A stretch of 64,000 bases of DNA from Pseudomonas antarctica (GTDB lineage: Bacteria; Pseudomonadota; Gammaproteobacteria; Pseudomonadales; Pseudomonadaceae). The stretch lies in contig NZ_CP015600.1 in the NCBI RefSeq assembly GCF_001647715.1, positions 1,240,001 through 1,304,000 on the forward strand. The letters are read 5' to 3'. Under the pieces are notes generated by a model. That model was not told where the DNA came from. It saw only the letters and a list, made by a program, of their open reading frames with translations, and did not search any database. Within the stretch, counting starts at the first letter, position 1. Each line of letters opens with the position of its first letter. Positions 10,068 to 19,587 of the stretch are shown one piece after another. The position numbers and the translations under genes are program-made.

Positions 10068-12491
10068 TCAGAACAACACCTTCGCCACATCGGCAAAGCG
10101 CTTGGCAAAGTGCACCGTCATGCCTTCCTTCAGATACTCCGGCAACTCCTCAAAGCTGCCGCGATTCGGCTCCGGCAAGATCAACTCGTGAATCTTCTGG
10201 CGGCGCGCCGCAATCACCTTCTCACGCACCCCGCCAATCGGCAGTACATGCCCGGTCAGCGTCAGCTCGCCGGTCATGGCCACGCCTTTTTTCGGCGGTT
10301 GGTTACGCGCCAGCGACAGCAGCGCACTGGCCATGGTCACGCCGGCGCTCGGGCCGTCTTTGGGCGTGGCACCTTCCGGCACGTGCAAGTGCACGAAGGC
10401 TTCGTCGAAGAACTTCGGATCGCCGCCAAACGACTTCAGATTGGCGCTGATGTAGCTGTAGGCAATCTCGGCGGACTCCTTCATTACTTCACCCAATTGC
10501 CCGGTGAGTTTGAAACCGCGATTGAGCGTATGGATACGCGTCGCCTCGATCGGCAAGGTCGCGCCGCCCATGCTGGTCCAGGCCAGGCCGGTAATCACGC
10601 CGGTGCCGGACAGCACTTGCTCGTTGCGGAACACCGGCATGCCCAGTGAGCTTTCCAGGTCCTTGTTACCGATCTTGATCACCGCGTCCGGCTCATCCAG
10701 CAGCTTGACCACCGCCTTGCGCACCAGTTTGCCCAGCTGTTTCTCCAGCTGGCGTACCCCGGCTTCCCGTGCATACCCGTCGATCAACGCGCGCAAGGCG
10801 CCGTCGCTGATGGTCAGGGTGTTTTTCGACACGCCGGCTTTTTCCAGCTGCTTTGGCCACAGGTGGCGCTTGGCGATGGCGACTTTTTCTTCGGTGATGT
10901 AGCCCGACAGGCGAATCACTTCCATACGGTCCAGCAACGGACCCGGGATCGAGTCCAGGGTGTTGGCGGTACACACGAACAGCACTTTGGACAGGTCCAG
11001 GCGCAGGTCCAGGTAGTGGTCGAGGAATTCAACGTTCTGCTCCGGGTCCAGGGTTTCCAGGAGCGCCGAAGCCGGGTCGCCCTGGTAGCTCTGGCCCATT
11101 TTGTCGATCTCGTCGAGCATGATCACCGGGTTCATCACCTCTACATCCTTGAGCGCCTGCACCAGCTTGCCTGGCATGGCGCCGATGTAGGTGCGGCGAT
11201 GCCCCTTGATCTCTGCTTCGTCGCGCATGCCGCCGACGCTGAACCGATAGAACGGCCTGCCCAGGGATTCAGCGATGGATTTACCCACGCTGGTCTTGCC
11301 CACGCCCGGCGGGCCGACCAGCAGCACGATGGAGCCGGCGACTTCGCCTTTGTAAGCACCGACCGCGAGGAATTCGAGGATGCGACTTTTGATGTCATCC
11401 AGGCCCGCGTGGTGTTTATCCAGCACCTTGCGCGCGTGTTTGAGGTCGAGTTTGTCCTCGCCATACACGCCCCATGGCACTGAGGTCGCCCAATCCAGAT
11501 AGTTGCGCGTGACGGCGTATTCCGGCGAGCCCGTTTCCAGGATCGACAGTTTGTTCATCTCTTCGCTGATGCGCTTTTGCGCCTGGGTCGGCAGCACTTT
11601 GCCCACCAGGCGTTGCTCGAACTGCTCGACGTCCGCGCTGCGGTCATCCTTGGTCAGGCCCAGCTCTTGCTGGATGACCTTGAGTTGTTCCTTGAGGAAG
11701 AATTCGCGCTGGTGCTCACCGATCTTGCGGTTCACCTCGGCGGAGATTTCCTTCTGCAGGCGCGCCACTTCGACTTCCTTGCGCAGCATCGGCAGCACTT
11801 TTTCCATGCGCTTGAGCATCGGCACGCAGTCCAGTACTTCCTGCAACTCGTTACCGGTGGCCGAAGTCAACGCGGCGGCGAAGTCGGTGAGCGGCGACGG
11901 GTCGTTGGGGCTGAAGCGGTTGAGGTAGTTCTTCAACTCTTCGCTGTACAGCGGGTTGAGCGGCAGCAGTTCCTTGATCGCATTGATCAGCGCCATGCCG
12001 TAGGCCTTGACCTCGTCGGTCGGCTGGGTGGGCTGGTGCGGGTATTCGACTTCCACCAGGTACGGTGGGCGGTGGTGCTTGAGCCAGGTTTTGATTCGCA
12101 CGCGGGTCAGGCCCTGGGCGACGAATTGCAGCTTGCCGTTCTCGCGGCTGGCGTGGTGCACCTTCACCAGCGTGCCGTACAGCGGCAGGGCTGAGGTGTC
12201 GAAGTGGCGCGGGTCTTCCGGCGGCGTCTCCATGAAAAACAGGGCGAGGGAGTGGTGGTCGGATTTGCTCACCAGTTCCAGGGTTTCGGCCCACGGCTCT
12301 TCATTGACGATCACCGGCAACACTTGCGCCGGGAAGAACGGGCGATTGTGGATCGGGATGATGTAGACCTTGTCCGGCAGGTTTTGCCCCGGCAGGGCCA
12401 GGCCGGTGTTGGAAGAGGTTTCGTGTTCAGCGTTTTCGGGATCGGCGTAGTCGTTGAGGTCGATATCGGGGAATTCTTGCTGGTCGCTCAT
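10068..12491 (-). CDS. ATP-dependent Lon protease, second copy (Lon2/AsrA type)
   Basis: Cytoplasmic AAA+ serine protease of 807 residues. Order: N-terminal substrate domain (IPIHNRPFFPAQVLPV near residue 45), AAA+ module with Walker A GPPGVGKT (Lys399), Walker B VIMLDEIDK, and the protease domain with Ser715 (KDGPSAG) and Lys758 (GGVREKV), 43 residues apart as in E. coli Lon. The acidic N-terminal extension SDQQEFPDIDLNDYADPE and the neighbourhood (ZnuD-type gene nearby) match the P. aeruginosa PA0779 protein AsrA rather than the clpX-linked Lon; this assignment is from memory of that family. A sigma-32-like promoter and a hairpin over the ribosome binding site lie upstream. Confidence 0.93.
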   Translation of the reverse strand: MSDQQEFPDIDLNDYADPENAEHETSSNTGLALPGQNLPDKVYIIPIHNRPFFPAQVLPVIVNEEPWAETLELVSKSDHHSLALFFMETPPEDPRHFDTSALPLYGTLVKVHHASRENGKLQFVAQGLTRVRIKTWLKHHRPPYLVEVEYPHQPTQPTDEVKAYGMALINAIKELLPLNPLYSEELKNYLNRFSPNDPSPLTDFAAALTSATGNELQEVLDCVPMLKRMEKVLPMLRKEVEVARLQKEISAEVNRKIGEHQREFFLKEQLKVIQQELGLTKDDRSADVEQFEQRLVGKVLPTQAQKRISEEMNKLSILETGSPEYAVTRNYLDWATSVPWGVYGEDKLDLKHARKVLDKHHAGLDDIKSRILEFLAVGAYKGEVAGSIVLLVGPPGVGKTSVGKSIAESLGRPFYRFSVGGMRDEAEIKGHRRTYIGAMPGKLVQALKDVEVMNPVIMLDEIDKMGQSYQGDPASALLETLDPEQNVEFLDHYLDLRLDLSKVLFVCTANTLDSIPGPLLDRMEVIRLSGYITEEKVAIAKRHLWPKQLEKAGVSKNTLTISDGALRALIDGYAREAGVRQLEKQLGKLVRKAVVKLLDEPDAVIKIGNKDLESSLGMPVFRNEQVLSGTGVITGLAWTSMGGATLPIEATRIHTLNRGFKLTGQLGEVMKESAEIAYSYISANLKSFGGDPKFFDEAFVHLHVPEGATPKDGPSAGVTMASALLSLARNQPPKKGVAMTGELTLTGHVLPIGGVREKVIAARRQKIHELILPEPNRGSFEELPEYLKEGMTVHFAKRFADVAKVLF

Positions 12492-12496
12492 GGGGC

Positions 12497-12520
12497 ACCT
12501 GCATAAGGAAGTATGCAGGT
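12497..12520 (-). promoter_or_regulatory. 5' leader hairpin covering the lon2 ribosome binding site
   Basis: A perfect 9-bp inverted repeat (ACCTGCATA / TATGCAGGT, six-base loop CTTCCT on the mRNA) ends 5 bases before the lon2 ATG. The 3' arm contains the AGG that serves as Shine-Dalgarno sequence, so pairing would hide it. This is the geometry of a simple RNA thermometer, though function is inferred only. Confidence 0.5.
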
Positions 12521-12523
12521 TAG

Positions 12524-12549
12524 ATGGGGCGGGGCAGCGGTGGTTTCAA
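12524..12549 (-). promoter_or_regulatory. Sigma-32 (heat-shock) type promoter for lon2
   Basis: On the minus strand TTGAAA (12549-12544), a 14-base spacer and CCCCATCTA (from 12529) closely match the E. coli RpoH consensus TTGAAA / CCCCAT-T. It lies 33 bases from the lon2 ATG. Lon genes are classic RpoH targets. Confidence 0.75.
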
Positions 12550-12605
12550 TGGCGGGGGTGAGATAGCAACATATTGCATAATATTTTCGAAACGCCGCTT
12601 GACCC

Positions 12606-12636
12606 TGTGAGAGCTGGCTTGCCTGCGATGGCGGTG
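12606..12636 (+). repeat. Single REP unit (half element)
   Basis: TGTGAGAGCTGGCTTGCC followed by TGCGATGGCGG is a lone, slightly degraded REP unit between the lon2 promoter region and the gntR stop; the facing partner is missing. Confidence 0.6.
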
Positions 12637-12688
12637 CATCAGCCACTGATGAGTGGGCTGGCAGACCCACCTGCTTAACCGCGCGCGC

Positions 12689-13678
12689 TCAGCTGATTTT
12701 GTGCAGATAGGCGGGCAGGGGCTGTTCCGGTAATACCGACAGAACCTTCAGGCGCTGCAACATGCGCTGTCGTGCTCGCTGCAAATGCTCGCGCAAATTC
12801 AGTGCCGCAGCATCAAACGCACCGTGCAGCAACAGCTCCAGAATCAAGCGATGTTCGGCGAGCATGGCTGGATCGGCGCCGATCCCCAGCAAACGGTAGA
12901 AAATCCGGCTGATGATCATCGGGCTCTGGCCCTGGCGGATCAGCGCGGCGATCTTGCGGTTTTGCAGGCCGGCCAGGCAACGCTGGTGCAAGTCATCTTC
13001 GATCTGCTCGATGGCGTGCAGGCTGCATTGCGGGCTTTGCTGGGCATCCACCACGCGCTGCAGCATGGCTTCGAGCATCTCGCGGTCGAGGTTCGGTGCG
13101 CTCTGGCGCAGGGCTTCGGGTTCCAGGCAGGCGCGCAGTTCGTAGTCTTCGGTGACTTCCCGTGCGGTCAGCGGCCCGGCGAGCCACTGCGAGTAGGGTT
13201 CTTTTTCCACCAGGCCGCGATCGCGCAGGCGCATCAGCGCTTCACGCACCACCGCGCGGCTGACGCCATAGTGGTCGGCGGCGGCTTGTTCATCCAGGCG
13301 GTAATGGCCGAAAGCGATACACGTGGACAGCGCCGCGCCGATTTCCTCGACGATCCGCTCGCCCAGCGGCCGCGTATCCACCAGTTCGTCGTCGCCATTG
13401 AGGCCCAGGTGCGCATGGCTCAAGGGCAGGCGCAGCGGCTCCATTTCCAGGCCTTCGGGGTTGATCAGGTAACCGCGACCGTTGAAGCGGCAGATCAAAC
13501 CTTCGGCATGCAGCAGGTCGAGCGCCTTGCGTACCGGGACGCGGCTGGTGCCGAACAGTTCGGCCAGCGGCGCTTCGAGCAAGACCAGCCCGTGGCGGGC
13601 GGTGCCGTTGACGATCGCATCACGCAATACCTGGTGAATCATCGCGTAACGGGAGGCCGAGGCGGACACTGCTTTCAT
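12689..13678 (-). CDS. GntR-family regulator with two winged-helix heads
   Basis: A 329-residue transcriptional regulator. It carries a first GntR winged helix at about residues 12-75 (LAELFGTSRVPVRKALDLLHAEGLI), a second at about 105-170 (AAADHYGVSRAVVREALMRLRDRGLV), and an FCD-type ligand domain at about 175-310. Normal FadR/FCD regulators have one head and 220-250 residues. The start at 13678 follows AAAGAGAA on the minus strand; a longer frame to 13759 lacks homology. It is divergent from the amidase operon, with two related palindromes in the gap, and probably controls that operon; the effector is unknown. Confidence 0.88.
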   Translation of the reverse strand: MKAVSASASRYAMIHQVLRDAIVNGTARHGLVLLEAPLAELFGTSRVPVRKALDLLHAEGLICRFNGRGYLINPEGLEMEPLRLPLSHAHLGLNGDDELVDTRPLGERIVEEIGAALSTCIAFGHYRLDEQAAADHYGVSRAVVREALMRLRDRGLVEKEPYSQWLAGPLTAREVTEDYELRACLEPEALRQSAPNLDREMLEAMLQRVVDAQQSPQCSLHAIEQIEDDLHQRCLAGLQNRKIAALIRQGQSPMIISRIFYRLLGIGADPAMLAEHRLILELLLHGAFDAAALNLREHLQRARQRMLQRLKVLSVLPEQPLPAYLHKIS

Positions 13679-13806
13679 CGCGTTCTCTTTGGCGTGTAGG
13701 ACGGTGGCCGGGGATTCTCTCATAGTTGCGCCTGTCACTCCGCGCCACGTCGGTGGCACTTTTTTGGGGCCTTGCGGATAGAAATGTTACTTTTCTGCAC
13801 CAAAAT

Positions 13807-13827
13807 GTACTTATTAATAAAAGATAC
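13807..13827. promoter_or_regulatory. Operator-like site 2 of the gntR/amidase gap
   Basis: GTACTT-ATTAATAAA-AGATAC aligns with the reverse complement of site 1 (GTACAT-ATTAATAAA-ATGTAC), differing at three positions in the flanks while the nine-base centre is identical. It lies 129 bases upstream of the gntR start. Confidence 0.6.
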
Positions 13828-13968
13828 ATTATTTCAATCGCGACCTGTTCAGACGCTTTTGCTGACTATTTTGGCTGACTACAACTCTATCTATCCCGTA
13901 CCTCTTGGCGATTAAGCTAAATCGCACAAACGGCAGTGATAGCAGACTGGCACGAAAGCTGCCTTTAT

Positions 13969-13999
13969 AAAACGTACATTTTATTAATATGTACGTTTT
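13969..13999. promoter_or_regulatory. Operator-like site 1 upstream of the amidase
   Basis: A perfect 11-bp inverted repeat AAAACGTACAT / ATGTACGTTTT with a nine-base AT centre ends one base before the amidase Shine-Dalgarno sequence. Binding here would block transcription or translation initiation of the operon. The GTAC core is typical of GntR-type operators. Confidence 0.7.
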
Positions 14000-14014
14000 G
14001 TGAGGTTCATCCTG

Positions 14015-15346
14015 ATGTCAGACGCCACTTCCATGGCCGAGGCTTTCGCCAGCGGTCGCAGCGACCCGGTGCAGGCACTCGAACAGGTACTCCTGCACGC
14101 GAGCATGGCCCCCACGGTATTTATCTCACTGACTGCCGAGCGTGCCCGGCGCGAGGCCGAAGCGTCCGCTGCGCGCTGGCGTGACGGCCAGCCTTTGAGT
14201 GTGTTCGACGGTGTACCGCTGGCCTGGAAAGACCTGTTCGACGTCGCCGGCAGCATTACTACGGCCGGCGCCGCCTATCGTCGCGCGGCGCCGGCCGCTT
14301 TGCTCGACGCGCCGAGCGTGGGGCTGTTGTGCCGCGCCGGGATGGTCAGCGTGGGCAAGACCAACCTCAGCGAGCTGGCGTATTCGGGCTTGGGCTTGAA
14401 CCCGCATTTCGGCACGCCCTACAACCCGAACGGCAGCGATCAACCGCGCATCCCAGGCGGTTCATCATCGGGTTCAGCCGTCGCCGTGGCCGCCGGGATC
14501 GTGCCGATCGCCATGGGCACCGACACCGCAGGCTCGATCCGCATTCCCGCGGCACTCAATGGTGTGGTGGGTTACCGCAGCAGCAGCCGACGCTACAGCC
14601 GCGACGGCGTATTTCCATTGGCGCACACCCTCGACAGCCTCGGCCCACTGACCCGCAGCGTGCGCGATGCACTGGCGATCGACGACCTGCTCAACGGCCG
14701 CAGGCAAACCCATATCGCCCGCAGCCTCAAGGGCCAGCGCTTCGTGCTTGAGCAAGGCGCGCTGGAAGACGTTGAACCTGCTGTGCGCAATAACCTGCTG
14801 CGCGCGGTGGACCAATTGAGGGCCGCCGGTGCACTGATCGAGGTGCGCCCGTCAGCGACTTTTCAGGCCGCCCTGGACCTGATCAAGCACCACGGCTGGC
14901 TCGGCGCCTTCGAAGCCTTCGCCCTGCATCAAACCCTGCTCGACAGCCGCGACGCCGAACAACTCGACCCACGTGTGCGCCGTCGCTTAGAAGCCGCACG
15001 TTCATTGCCGGCCAGCCAATTAATCCACCTGATCGATGCGCGCCGGCACCTGCAACAACAGCTGATCGACGACCTCGACGGCGCCCTCCTGATAACCCCG
15101 ACCGTTGCCCATGTCGCGCCGGCGTTGGCACCGCTTGAGGCCGACGACGAGCTGTTCGTGCGCACCAACCTCGCCACCCTGCGCCTGACCATGCCCGGCA
15201 GTTTGCTGGACATGCCCGGCGTTACCTTGCCCAGCGGCCGTGATGCCCTGGGCCTGCCCACCGGGCTGCTGCTCAGCGCCCCGATGGGGGAAGACGCACG
15301 CCTGCTGCGCGCTGCGTTGTCCGTCGAATCCGTACTGACAATTTAA
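14015..15346 (+). CDS. Amidase (amidase-signature family)
   Basis: Hydrolyses a carboxamide to acid and ammonia in the cytoplasm. The 443-residue protein carries the full Ser-cisSer-Lys triad of the family: Lys72 in [10 protein letters not shown], cis-Ser150 in the GGSSSGS loop and nucleophile Ser174 in TDTAGSIR. The start at 14015 follows TGAGG (14001-14005) by nine bases. First gene of the operon controlled by the divergent gntR; the next gene, an imidase/deacetylase, begins 11 bases later. In an imide pathway it would cleave the half-amide product of imide hydrolysis; that is inference. Confidence 0.9.
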   Translation: MSDATSMAEAFASGRSDPVQALEQVLLHASMAPTVFISLTAERARREAEASAARWRDGQPLSVFDGVPLAWKDLFDVAGSITTAGAAYRRAAPAALLDAPSVGLLCRAGMVSVGKTNLSELAYSGLGLNPHFGTPYNPNGSDQPRIPGGSSSGSAVAVAAGIVPIAMGTDTAGSIRIPAALNGVVGYRSSSRRYSRDGVFPLAHTLDSLGPLTRSVRDALAIDDLLNGRRQTHIARSLKGQRFVLEQGALEDVEPAVRNNLLRAVDQLRAAGALIEVRPSATFQAALDLIKHHGWLGAFEAFALHQTLLDSRDAEQLDPRVRRRLEAARSLPASQLIHLIDARRHLQQQLIDDLDGALLITPTVAHVAPALAPLEADDELFVRTNLATLRLTMPGSLLDMPGVTLPSGRDALGLPTGLLLSAPMGEDARLLRAALSVESVLTI

Positions 15347-15357
15347 GGAGACATACC

Positions 15358-16236
15358 ATGGCTAAAGACATTCTCTGTGCATTTGGCGTCGACGTTGATG
15401 CCGTCGCCGGCTGGCTCGGTTCCTACGGCGGTGAAGACTCGCCGGACGACATTTCCCGCGGCCTGTTCGCCGGCGAAATCGGTGCGCCGCGTTTACTGAA
15501 ACTGTTCGAACGTTACGGTTTGCGCACCACCTGGTTTATCCCCGGCCACTCGATGGAAACTTTCCCGGAGCAGATGAAGGCGGTGGCTGACGCCGGTCAC
15601 GAAATCGGCGTGCATGGCTACAGCCACGAAAACCCGATTGCGATGACCGCCGAGCAGGAAGAAATCGTCCTCGATAAGTCCATCGAACTGATCACCCAGG
15701 TCACCGGCAAACGCCCCACCGGCTACGTCGCCCCGTGGTGGGAATTCAGCAAGGTCACCAACGAACTGCTGCTGAAAAAAGGCATCAAGTACGACCACAG
15801 CCTGATGCACAACGACTTCCACCCCTACTACGTGCGCAAGGGCGACAGCTGGACCAAGATCGACTACAGCCAGCACCCCGACACCTGGATGAAACCTTTG
15901 GTGCGCGGCGAAGAAACCGACCTGGTGGAGATCCCGGCCAACTGGTACCTCGACGACCTGCCGCCGATGATGTTCATCAAAAAAGCCCCCAACAGCCACG
16001 GCTTCGTCAACCCGCGCCATCTCGAAGAAATGTGGCGCGACCAGTTCGACTGGGTCTACCGCGAACACGAACATGCCGTGTTCACCATGACCATCCACCC
16101 CGACGTGTCCGGTCGCCCGCAAGTGCTGTTGATGCTCGAGCGCTTGATCGAACACATCCAGAGCCATGCCGGCGTGCGCTTCGTCACGTTCGACGAAATC
16201 GCCGACGACTTTATCCGCCGTCAACCCCGTTCCTGA
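15358..16236 (+). CDS. Polysaccharide-deacetylase-fold hydrolase, probable cyclic imide hydrolase
   Basis: The 292-residue protein is very close over its whole length, as far as I recall the sequence, to Helicobacter pylori HP0310 (PgdA) and has the size of the 293-residue Pseudomonas putida imidase of the same family. Metal ligands are Asp14, His86 and His90 ([14 protein letters not shown]). Signal peptide and membrane anchor are absent, so it is cytoplasmic and unlikely to act on peptidoglycan. Next to an amidase and an importer, hydrolysis of a small cyclic imide or ureide to a half-amide fits better. SD AAGGAG at 15345-15350. The exact substrate is not readable. Confidence 0.8.
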   Translation: MAKDILCAFGVDVDAVAGWLGSYGGEDSPDDISRGLFAGEIGAPRLLKLFERYGLRTTWFIPGHSMETFPEQMKAVADAGHEIGVHGYSHENPIAMTAEQEEIVLDKSIELITQVTGKRPTGYVAPWWEFSKVTNELLLKKGIKYDHSLMHNDFHPYYVRKGDSWTKIDYSQHPDTWMKPLVRGEETDLVEIPANWYLDDLPPMMFIKKAPNSHGFVNPRHLEEMWRDQFDWVYREHEHAVFTMTIHPDVSGRPQVLLMLERLIEHIQSHAGVRFVTFDEIADDFIRRQPRS

Positions 16237-16275
16237 CCCCTACTGAAGCGGCCACCCACCCTCGAGGCGCGATTT

Positions 16276-17616
16276 ATGTCCATCTATAACAAGCTTGACC
16301 TGACTGGCTGGAAACCCCGGCAATTGACGTCCCGGGAAGTGCGCTTCGCCACCTGGATCGCGTTTTTCGCCTGGGTGTTTGCGGTGTATGACTTCATCCT
16401 GTTCGGCACCTTGCTGCCGGAAATCGGCCGGCACTTTGGCTGGGGTGAAGTGGAGCAAGCTGAAATCGCGACCTGGGTGGCGGTGGGCACGGCGGTGGTC
16501 GCCTTTGCCATTGGCCCCGTCGTCGATAAGTTGGGGCGGCGCAAAGGAATTATTTTCACCGTGGCCGGTTCTGCGCTGTGCTCGGCACTGACCGCGATTG
16601 GCGGGGCGTGGGGCAAGTCGCCGCTGATTCTGATCCGCTCGTTGGGTGGCCTGGGGTATGCCGAGGAAACCGTCAACGCCACGTATCTGAGCGAGCTGTA
16701 TGGCGCCTCGGAAGATCCGCGACTGACCAAGCGCCGTGGCTTTATCTACAGCCTGGTGCAGGGCGGCTGGCCGGTTGGTGCGTTGATCGCTGCCGGTTTG
16801 ACTGCGCTGTTGCTGCCGATCATCGGCTGGCAGGGTTGCTTCATCTTTGCCGCGATCCCGGCCATCGTGATTGCGATCATGGCGCGCAAGCTCAAGGAGA
16901 GCCCCCAGTTCCAGATTCACCAACGCATCAGCGAGCTGCGTAAAAGCGGCGCGGTGACCGAAGCGCAAAACGTCGCCGTGACCTACGGTGTGGACTATGA
17001 CGAGCACAGTAAAGCCGGCCTCAAAGCTGCGTTCCGTGGCCCGGCTCGCCGCGCAACCCTGGTAATCGGCGCTGCGCTGTTGCTCAACTGGGCGGCGATC
17101 CAGGTGTTCAGCGTGCTCGGCACATCGGTAATCGTCAGCGTGCACCACGTCTCGTTCGAGAACTCGCTGATCATCCTCGTGCTCTCCAACCTGGTGGGTT
17201 ATTGCGGCTACCTGACTCACGGCTGGATGGGCGACAAGATCGGCCGTCGCAACGTGATCGGCCTGGGTTGGATGCTCGGCGGCCTGGCCTTTGCCGGGAT
17301 GCTGTTTGGCCCAAGCAATATGCCGACGGTGGTCGGGCTGTACAGCCTGGGCCTGTTCTTTCTGATCGGGCCGTACTCGGCGGCGCTGTTTTTCATCAGC
17401 GAAAGTTTCCCCACCAGCATCCGCGCCACCGGTGGCGCGATCATCCATGCCATGGGCCCGATTGGCGCGGTCGTCGCAGGCTTTGGCGCCACCCAGGTGT
17501 TGTCCGCCGGCAGTGATTGGCAGACTGCCGCGCTGTGGTTCGGTGCGCTGCCGTGCTTCTTGTCCGGCGCCCTGATGTTTGCCGCACGCCATGTGCGTCC
17601 GGAAACCGTTCAGTAA
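16276..17616 (+). CDS. MFS transporter
   Basis: A 446-residue inner-membrane transporter with about 12 membrane segments. MFS signature loops are seen twice: [12 protein letters not shown] after segment 2 and [11 protein letters not shown] after segment 8. A long central cytoplasmic loop (about 215-250) follows segment 6. It lies 39 bases after the imidase-like gene and its stop shares the Shine-Dalgarno sequence of the next gene (CAGTAAGGAG). I infer uptake of the substrate handled by the two hydrolases upstream, probably a small organic acid, amide or imide. Confidence 0.88.
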   Translation: MSIYNKLDLTGWKPRQLTSREVRFATWIAFFAWVFAVYDFILFGTLLPEIGRHFGWGEVEQAEIATWVAVGTAVVAFAIGPVVDKLGRRKGIIFTVAGSALCSALTAIGGAWGKSPLILIRSLGGLGYAEETVNATYLSELYGASEDPRLTKRRGFIYSLVQGGWPVGALIAAGLTALLLPIIGWQGCFIFAAIPAIVIAIMARKLKESPQFQIHQRISELRKSGAVTEAQNVAVTYGVDYDEHSKAGLKAAFRGPARRATLVIGAALLLNWAAIQVFSVLGTSVIVSVHHVSFENSLIILVLSNLVGYCGYLTHGWMGDKIGRRNVIGLGWMLGGLAFAGMLFGPSNMPTVVGLYSLGLFFLIGPYSAALFFISESFPTSIRATGGAIIHAMGPIGAVVAGFGATQVLSAGSDWQTAALWFGALPCFLSGALMFAARHVRPETVQ

Positions 17617-17626
17617 GGAGTTTCAG

Positions 17627-18388
17627 ATGAGCCGTAAAGTTGCCCTGATTACCGGTGCCGCCAGCGGCATCGGCCAAGCCCTGGCCGTGGCCTATGCACG
17701 TAACGGCGTAGCGGTGGTGGGCGGGTATTACCCGGCCGACCCGCATGACCCGCACACCACCGTAGCGCTGGTGCAACAGGCTGGCGGCGAGTGCCTGATG
17801 CTGGCGCTGGACGTGGGCGATACCGCCTCGGTGGACGCCCTGGCCGAGCAAGCCGTGCAGCATTTTGGGCGTCTGGATTACGCGGTGGCCAATGCCGGCC
17901 TGCTGCGCCGCGCGCCCTTGCTGGAGATGACCGACGCGTTGTGGAACGAGATGCTCAATGTCGACCTGACGGGGGTGATGCGCACCTTCCGTGCGGCGAG
18001 CCGGCACATGACAGAAGGCGGTGCGCTGGTGGCGATTTCGTCGATTGCCGGTGGCGTATATGGTTGGCAGGAGCACAGCCATTACGCGGCGGCGAAGGCG
18101 GGCGTGCCGGGGTTGTGCCGTTCGCTGGCTGTGGAGTTGGCGCCGCTGGGGATTCGTTGCAACGCGGTGATACCCGGGTTGATCGAGACGCCGCAGTCGT
18201 TGGACGCGAAGAACTCGTTGGGGCCTGAGGGGTTGGCCAAGGCCGCGCGGGCTATTCCGTTGGGTCGGGTAGGGCGGGCAGATGAAGTGGCGTCATTGGT
18301 GCAATTTTTGACCAGTGAGGCATCGAGTTATTTGACCGGGCAGAGCATCGTGATCGACGGCGGCCTGACCGTGCGCTGGCCCGACTGA
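17627..18388 (+). CDS. Short-chain dehydrogenase/reductase (first copy)
   Basis: A 253-residue NAD(P)-dependent oxidoreductase. Cofactor motif TGAASGIG at residues 9-16, NAG near 89-91, catalytic Ser138/139, Tyr153 and Lys157 (YAAAK). It begins 10 bases after the MFS stop with AAGGAG as ribosome binding site. The C-terminus (GQSIVIDGG) is the classical FabG-like end. Substrate unknown; in this operon it could oxidise a hydroxy group of the degraded compound. A REP pair separates it from the second SDR. Confidence 0.9.
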   Translation: MSRKVALITGAASGIGQALAVAYARNGVAVVGGYYPADPHDPHTTVALVQQAGGECLMLALDVGDTASVDALAEQAVQHFGRLDYAVANAGLLRRAPLLEMTDALWNEMLNVDLTGVMRTFRAASRHMTEGGALVAISSIAGGVYGWQEHSHYAAAKAGVPGLCRSLAVELAPLGIRCNAVIPGLIETPQSLDAKNSLGPEGLAKAARAIPLGRVGRADEVASLVQFLTSEASSYLTGQSIVIDGGLTVRWPD

Positions 18389-18404
18389 CTGGACTGGGTC
18401 TGAA

Positions 18405-18497
18405 AATGTGGGAGCGGGCTTGCTCGCGAAGACGGTGGGTCAGTAACAGATGCATCGACTGACACGACGCATTCGCGAGCAAGCCCGCTCCCACATT
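18405..18497. repeat. Paired REP palindromes inside the catabolic operon
   Basis: Facing units AATGTGGGAGCGGGCTTGC ... GCAAGCCCGCTCCCACATT lie between the two SDR genes. They may lower read-through or stabilise the upstream mRNA, dividing the operon into two expression units. Confidence 0.92.
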
Positions 18498-18527
18498 GGA
18501 TCTATATTGACCTAAGGAGATTTGTGT

Positions 18528-19277
18528 ATGTCCCAACTCATCCACCGACGCGCCGTGATTACCGGCGCCGGCAGTGGCATCGGTGCCGCCATCGCCCGTG
18601 CCTACGCCGCCGAAGGCGCGCGGCTGCTGTTGGCCGACCGCAACGCCGCCAGCCTCGCCGAAACCGCCATTACCTGCCGCAACCTCGGCGCCGAGGTCTT
18701 CGAATGCCTGGCTGACGTCGGCACCGTCGAAGGTGCCCAGGCCAGTGTCGACCGCTGCGTCGAACACTTCGGCGGCATCGATATCCTGGTCAACAACGCC
18801 GGCATGCTGACCCAGGCGCGCTGCGTCGACCTGTCCATCGAAATGTGGAACGACATGCTGCGCGTCGACCTCACCAGCGTGTTCGTCGCCAGCCAGCGCG
18901 CATTGCCGCACATGCTTGCGCAGCGCTGGGGCCGCATCATCAATGTCGCCTCGCAACTGGGTATCAAGGGCGGTGCCGAACTGACCCACTATGCCGCCGC
19001 CAAGGCCGGGGTAATTGGTTTCACCAAGTCCCTCGCGCTGGAAGTGGCCAAGGACAATGTGCTGGTCAACGCTATCGCGCCCGGCCCGATTGAAACGCCG
19101 CTGGTGGGCGGCATCAGCGACGACTGGAAACGCGCCAAGGCCGCCGAGTTGCCCTTGGGCCGCTTCGGCCTGGCGGACGAAGTCGCGCCCACCGCCGTGC
19201 TGCTGGCCAGTGAGCCTGGCGGCAATCTGTTCGTCGGCCAGACCCTGGGCCCGAACTCCGGCGATGTCATGCCATGA
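18528..19277 (+). CDS. Short-chain dehydrogenase/reductase (second copy)
   Basis: A 249-residue SDR with TGAGSGIG at 13-20, NNAG at 89-92, Ser142, Tyr155 and Lys159. The ATG at 18528 follows AAGGAGA (18514-18520). It is only moderately similar to the SDR just upstream, so the two probably act on different substrates or steps. It leads into the small CxxC protein, 13 bases later. Confidence 0.9.
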   Translation: MSQLIHRRAVITGAGSGIGAAIARAYAAEGARLLLADRNAASLAETAITCRNLGAEVFECLADVGTVEGAQASVDRCVEHFGGIDILVNNAGMLTQARCVDLSIEMWNDMLRVDLTSVFVASQRALPHMLAQRWGRIINVASQLGIKGGAELTHYAAAKAGVIGFTKSLALEVAKDNVLVNAIAPGPIETPLVGGISDDWKRAKAAELPLGRFGLADEVAPTAVLLASEPGGNLFVGQTLGPNSGDVMP

Positions 19278-19290
19278 GTGAGGTGTAGCC

Positions 19291-19587
19291 ATGTGCGGAC
19301 TTTGTGGATTGCTCGGTGAAGACCTGCACTGGAGCGACCCTTTGGGCGATGAGCTGCCAAGACGCCGTGAACGCCTGCGCCGCATCGCGGCGATCAACCA
19401 GGTGCTGGCGGTGTTCCGGCTCAAGGTCGAAGACTTTCAGGGCGCTTCTTACCTGCTGATGGGCGCCACTGGCAAGCAAGCGTTGGCGAGTGGTCTGGAC
19501 CCACTCTGGCAGGCGGCAGAAAGCATGCTTGGCCGCCCGCTGGACCCGCTTGACCCACGCTTGCTTGATCACCTGGAGTCGTCATGA
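19291..19587 (+). CDS. 98-residue protein of unknown function with N-terminal CxxC
   Basis: Not recognised. The protein starts MCGLCGLLGEDLHW, so a CxxC pair is at residues 2-5, followed by an Arg-rich helix (PRRRERLRRIAAINQVLAVF) and a mixed C-terminal part. The start superficially recalls the MCGI N-terminus of class II glutamine amidotransferases, but the protein is far too short for one. The ATG of the CobW-type GTPase overlaps its stop (ATGA), so both are co-translated. A metal-carrying or chaperone-partner role is possible but only guessed. Confidence 0.75.
   Translation: MCGLCGLLGEDLHWSDPLGDELPRRRERLRRIAAINQVLAVFRLKVEDFQGASYLLMGATGKQALASGLDPLWQAAESMLGRPLDPLDPRLLDHLESS

Noticed and set aside
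19291..19587. Class II glutamine amidotransferase fragment suggested by the MCGLCG start
   Set aside because: The rest of the protein has none of the Ntn-hydrolase motifs and is far too short; the coupled position with the GTPase suggests an intact small protein.
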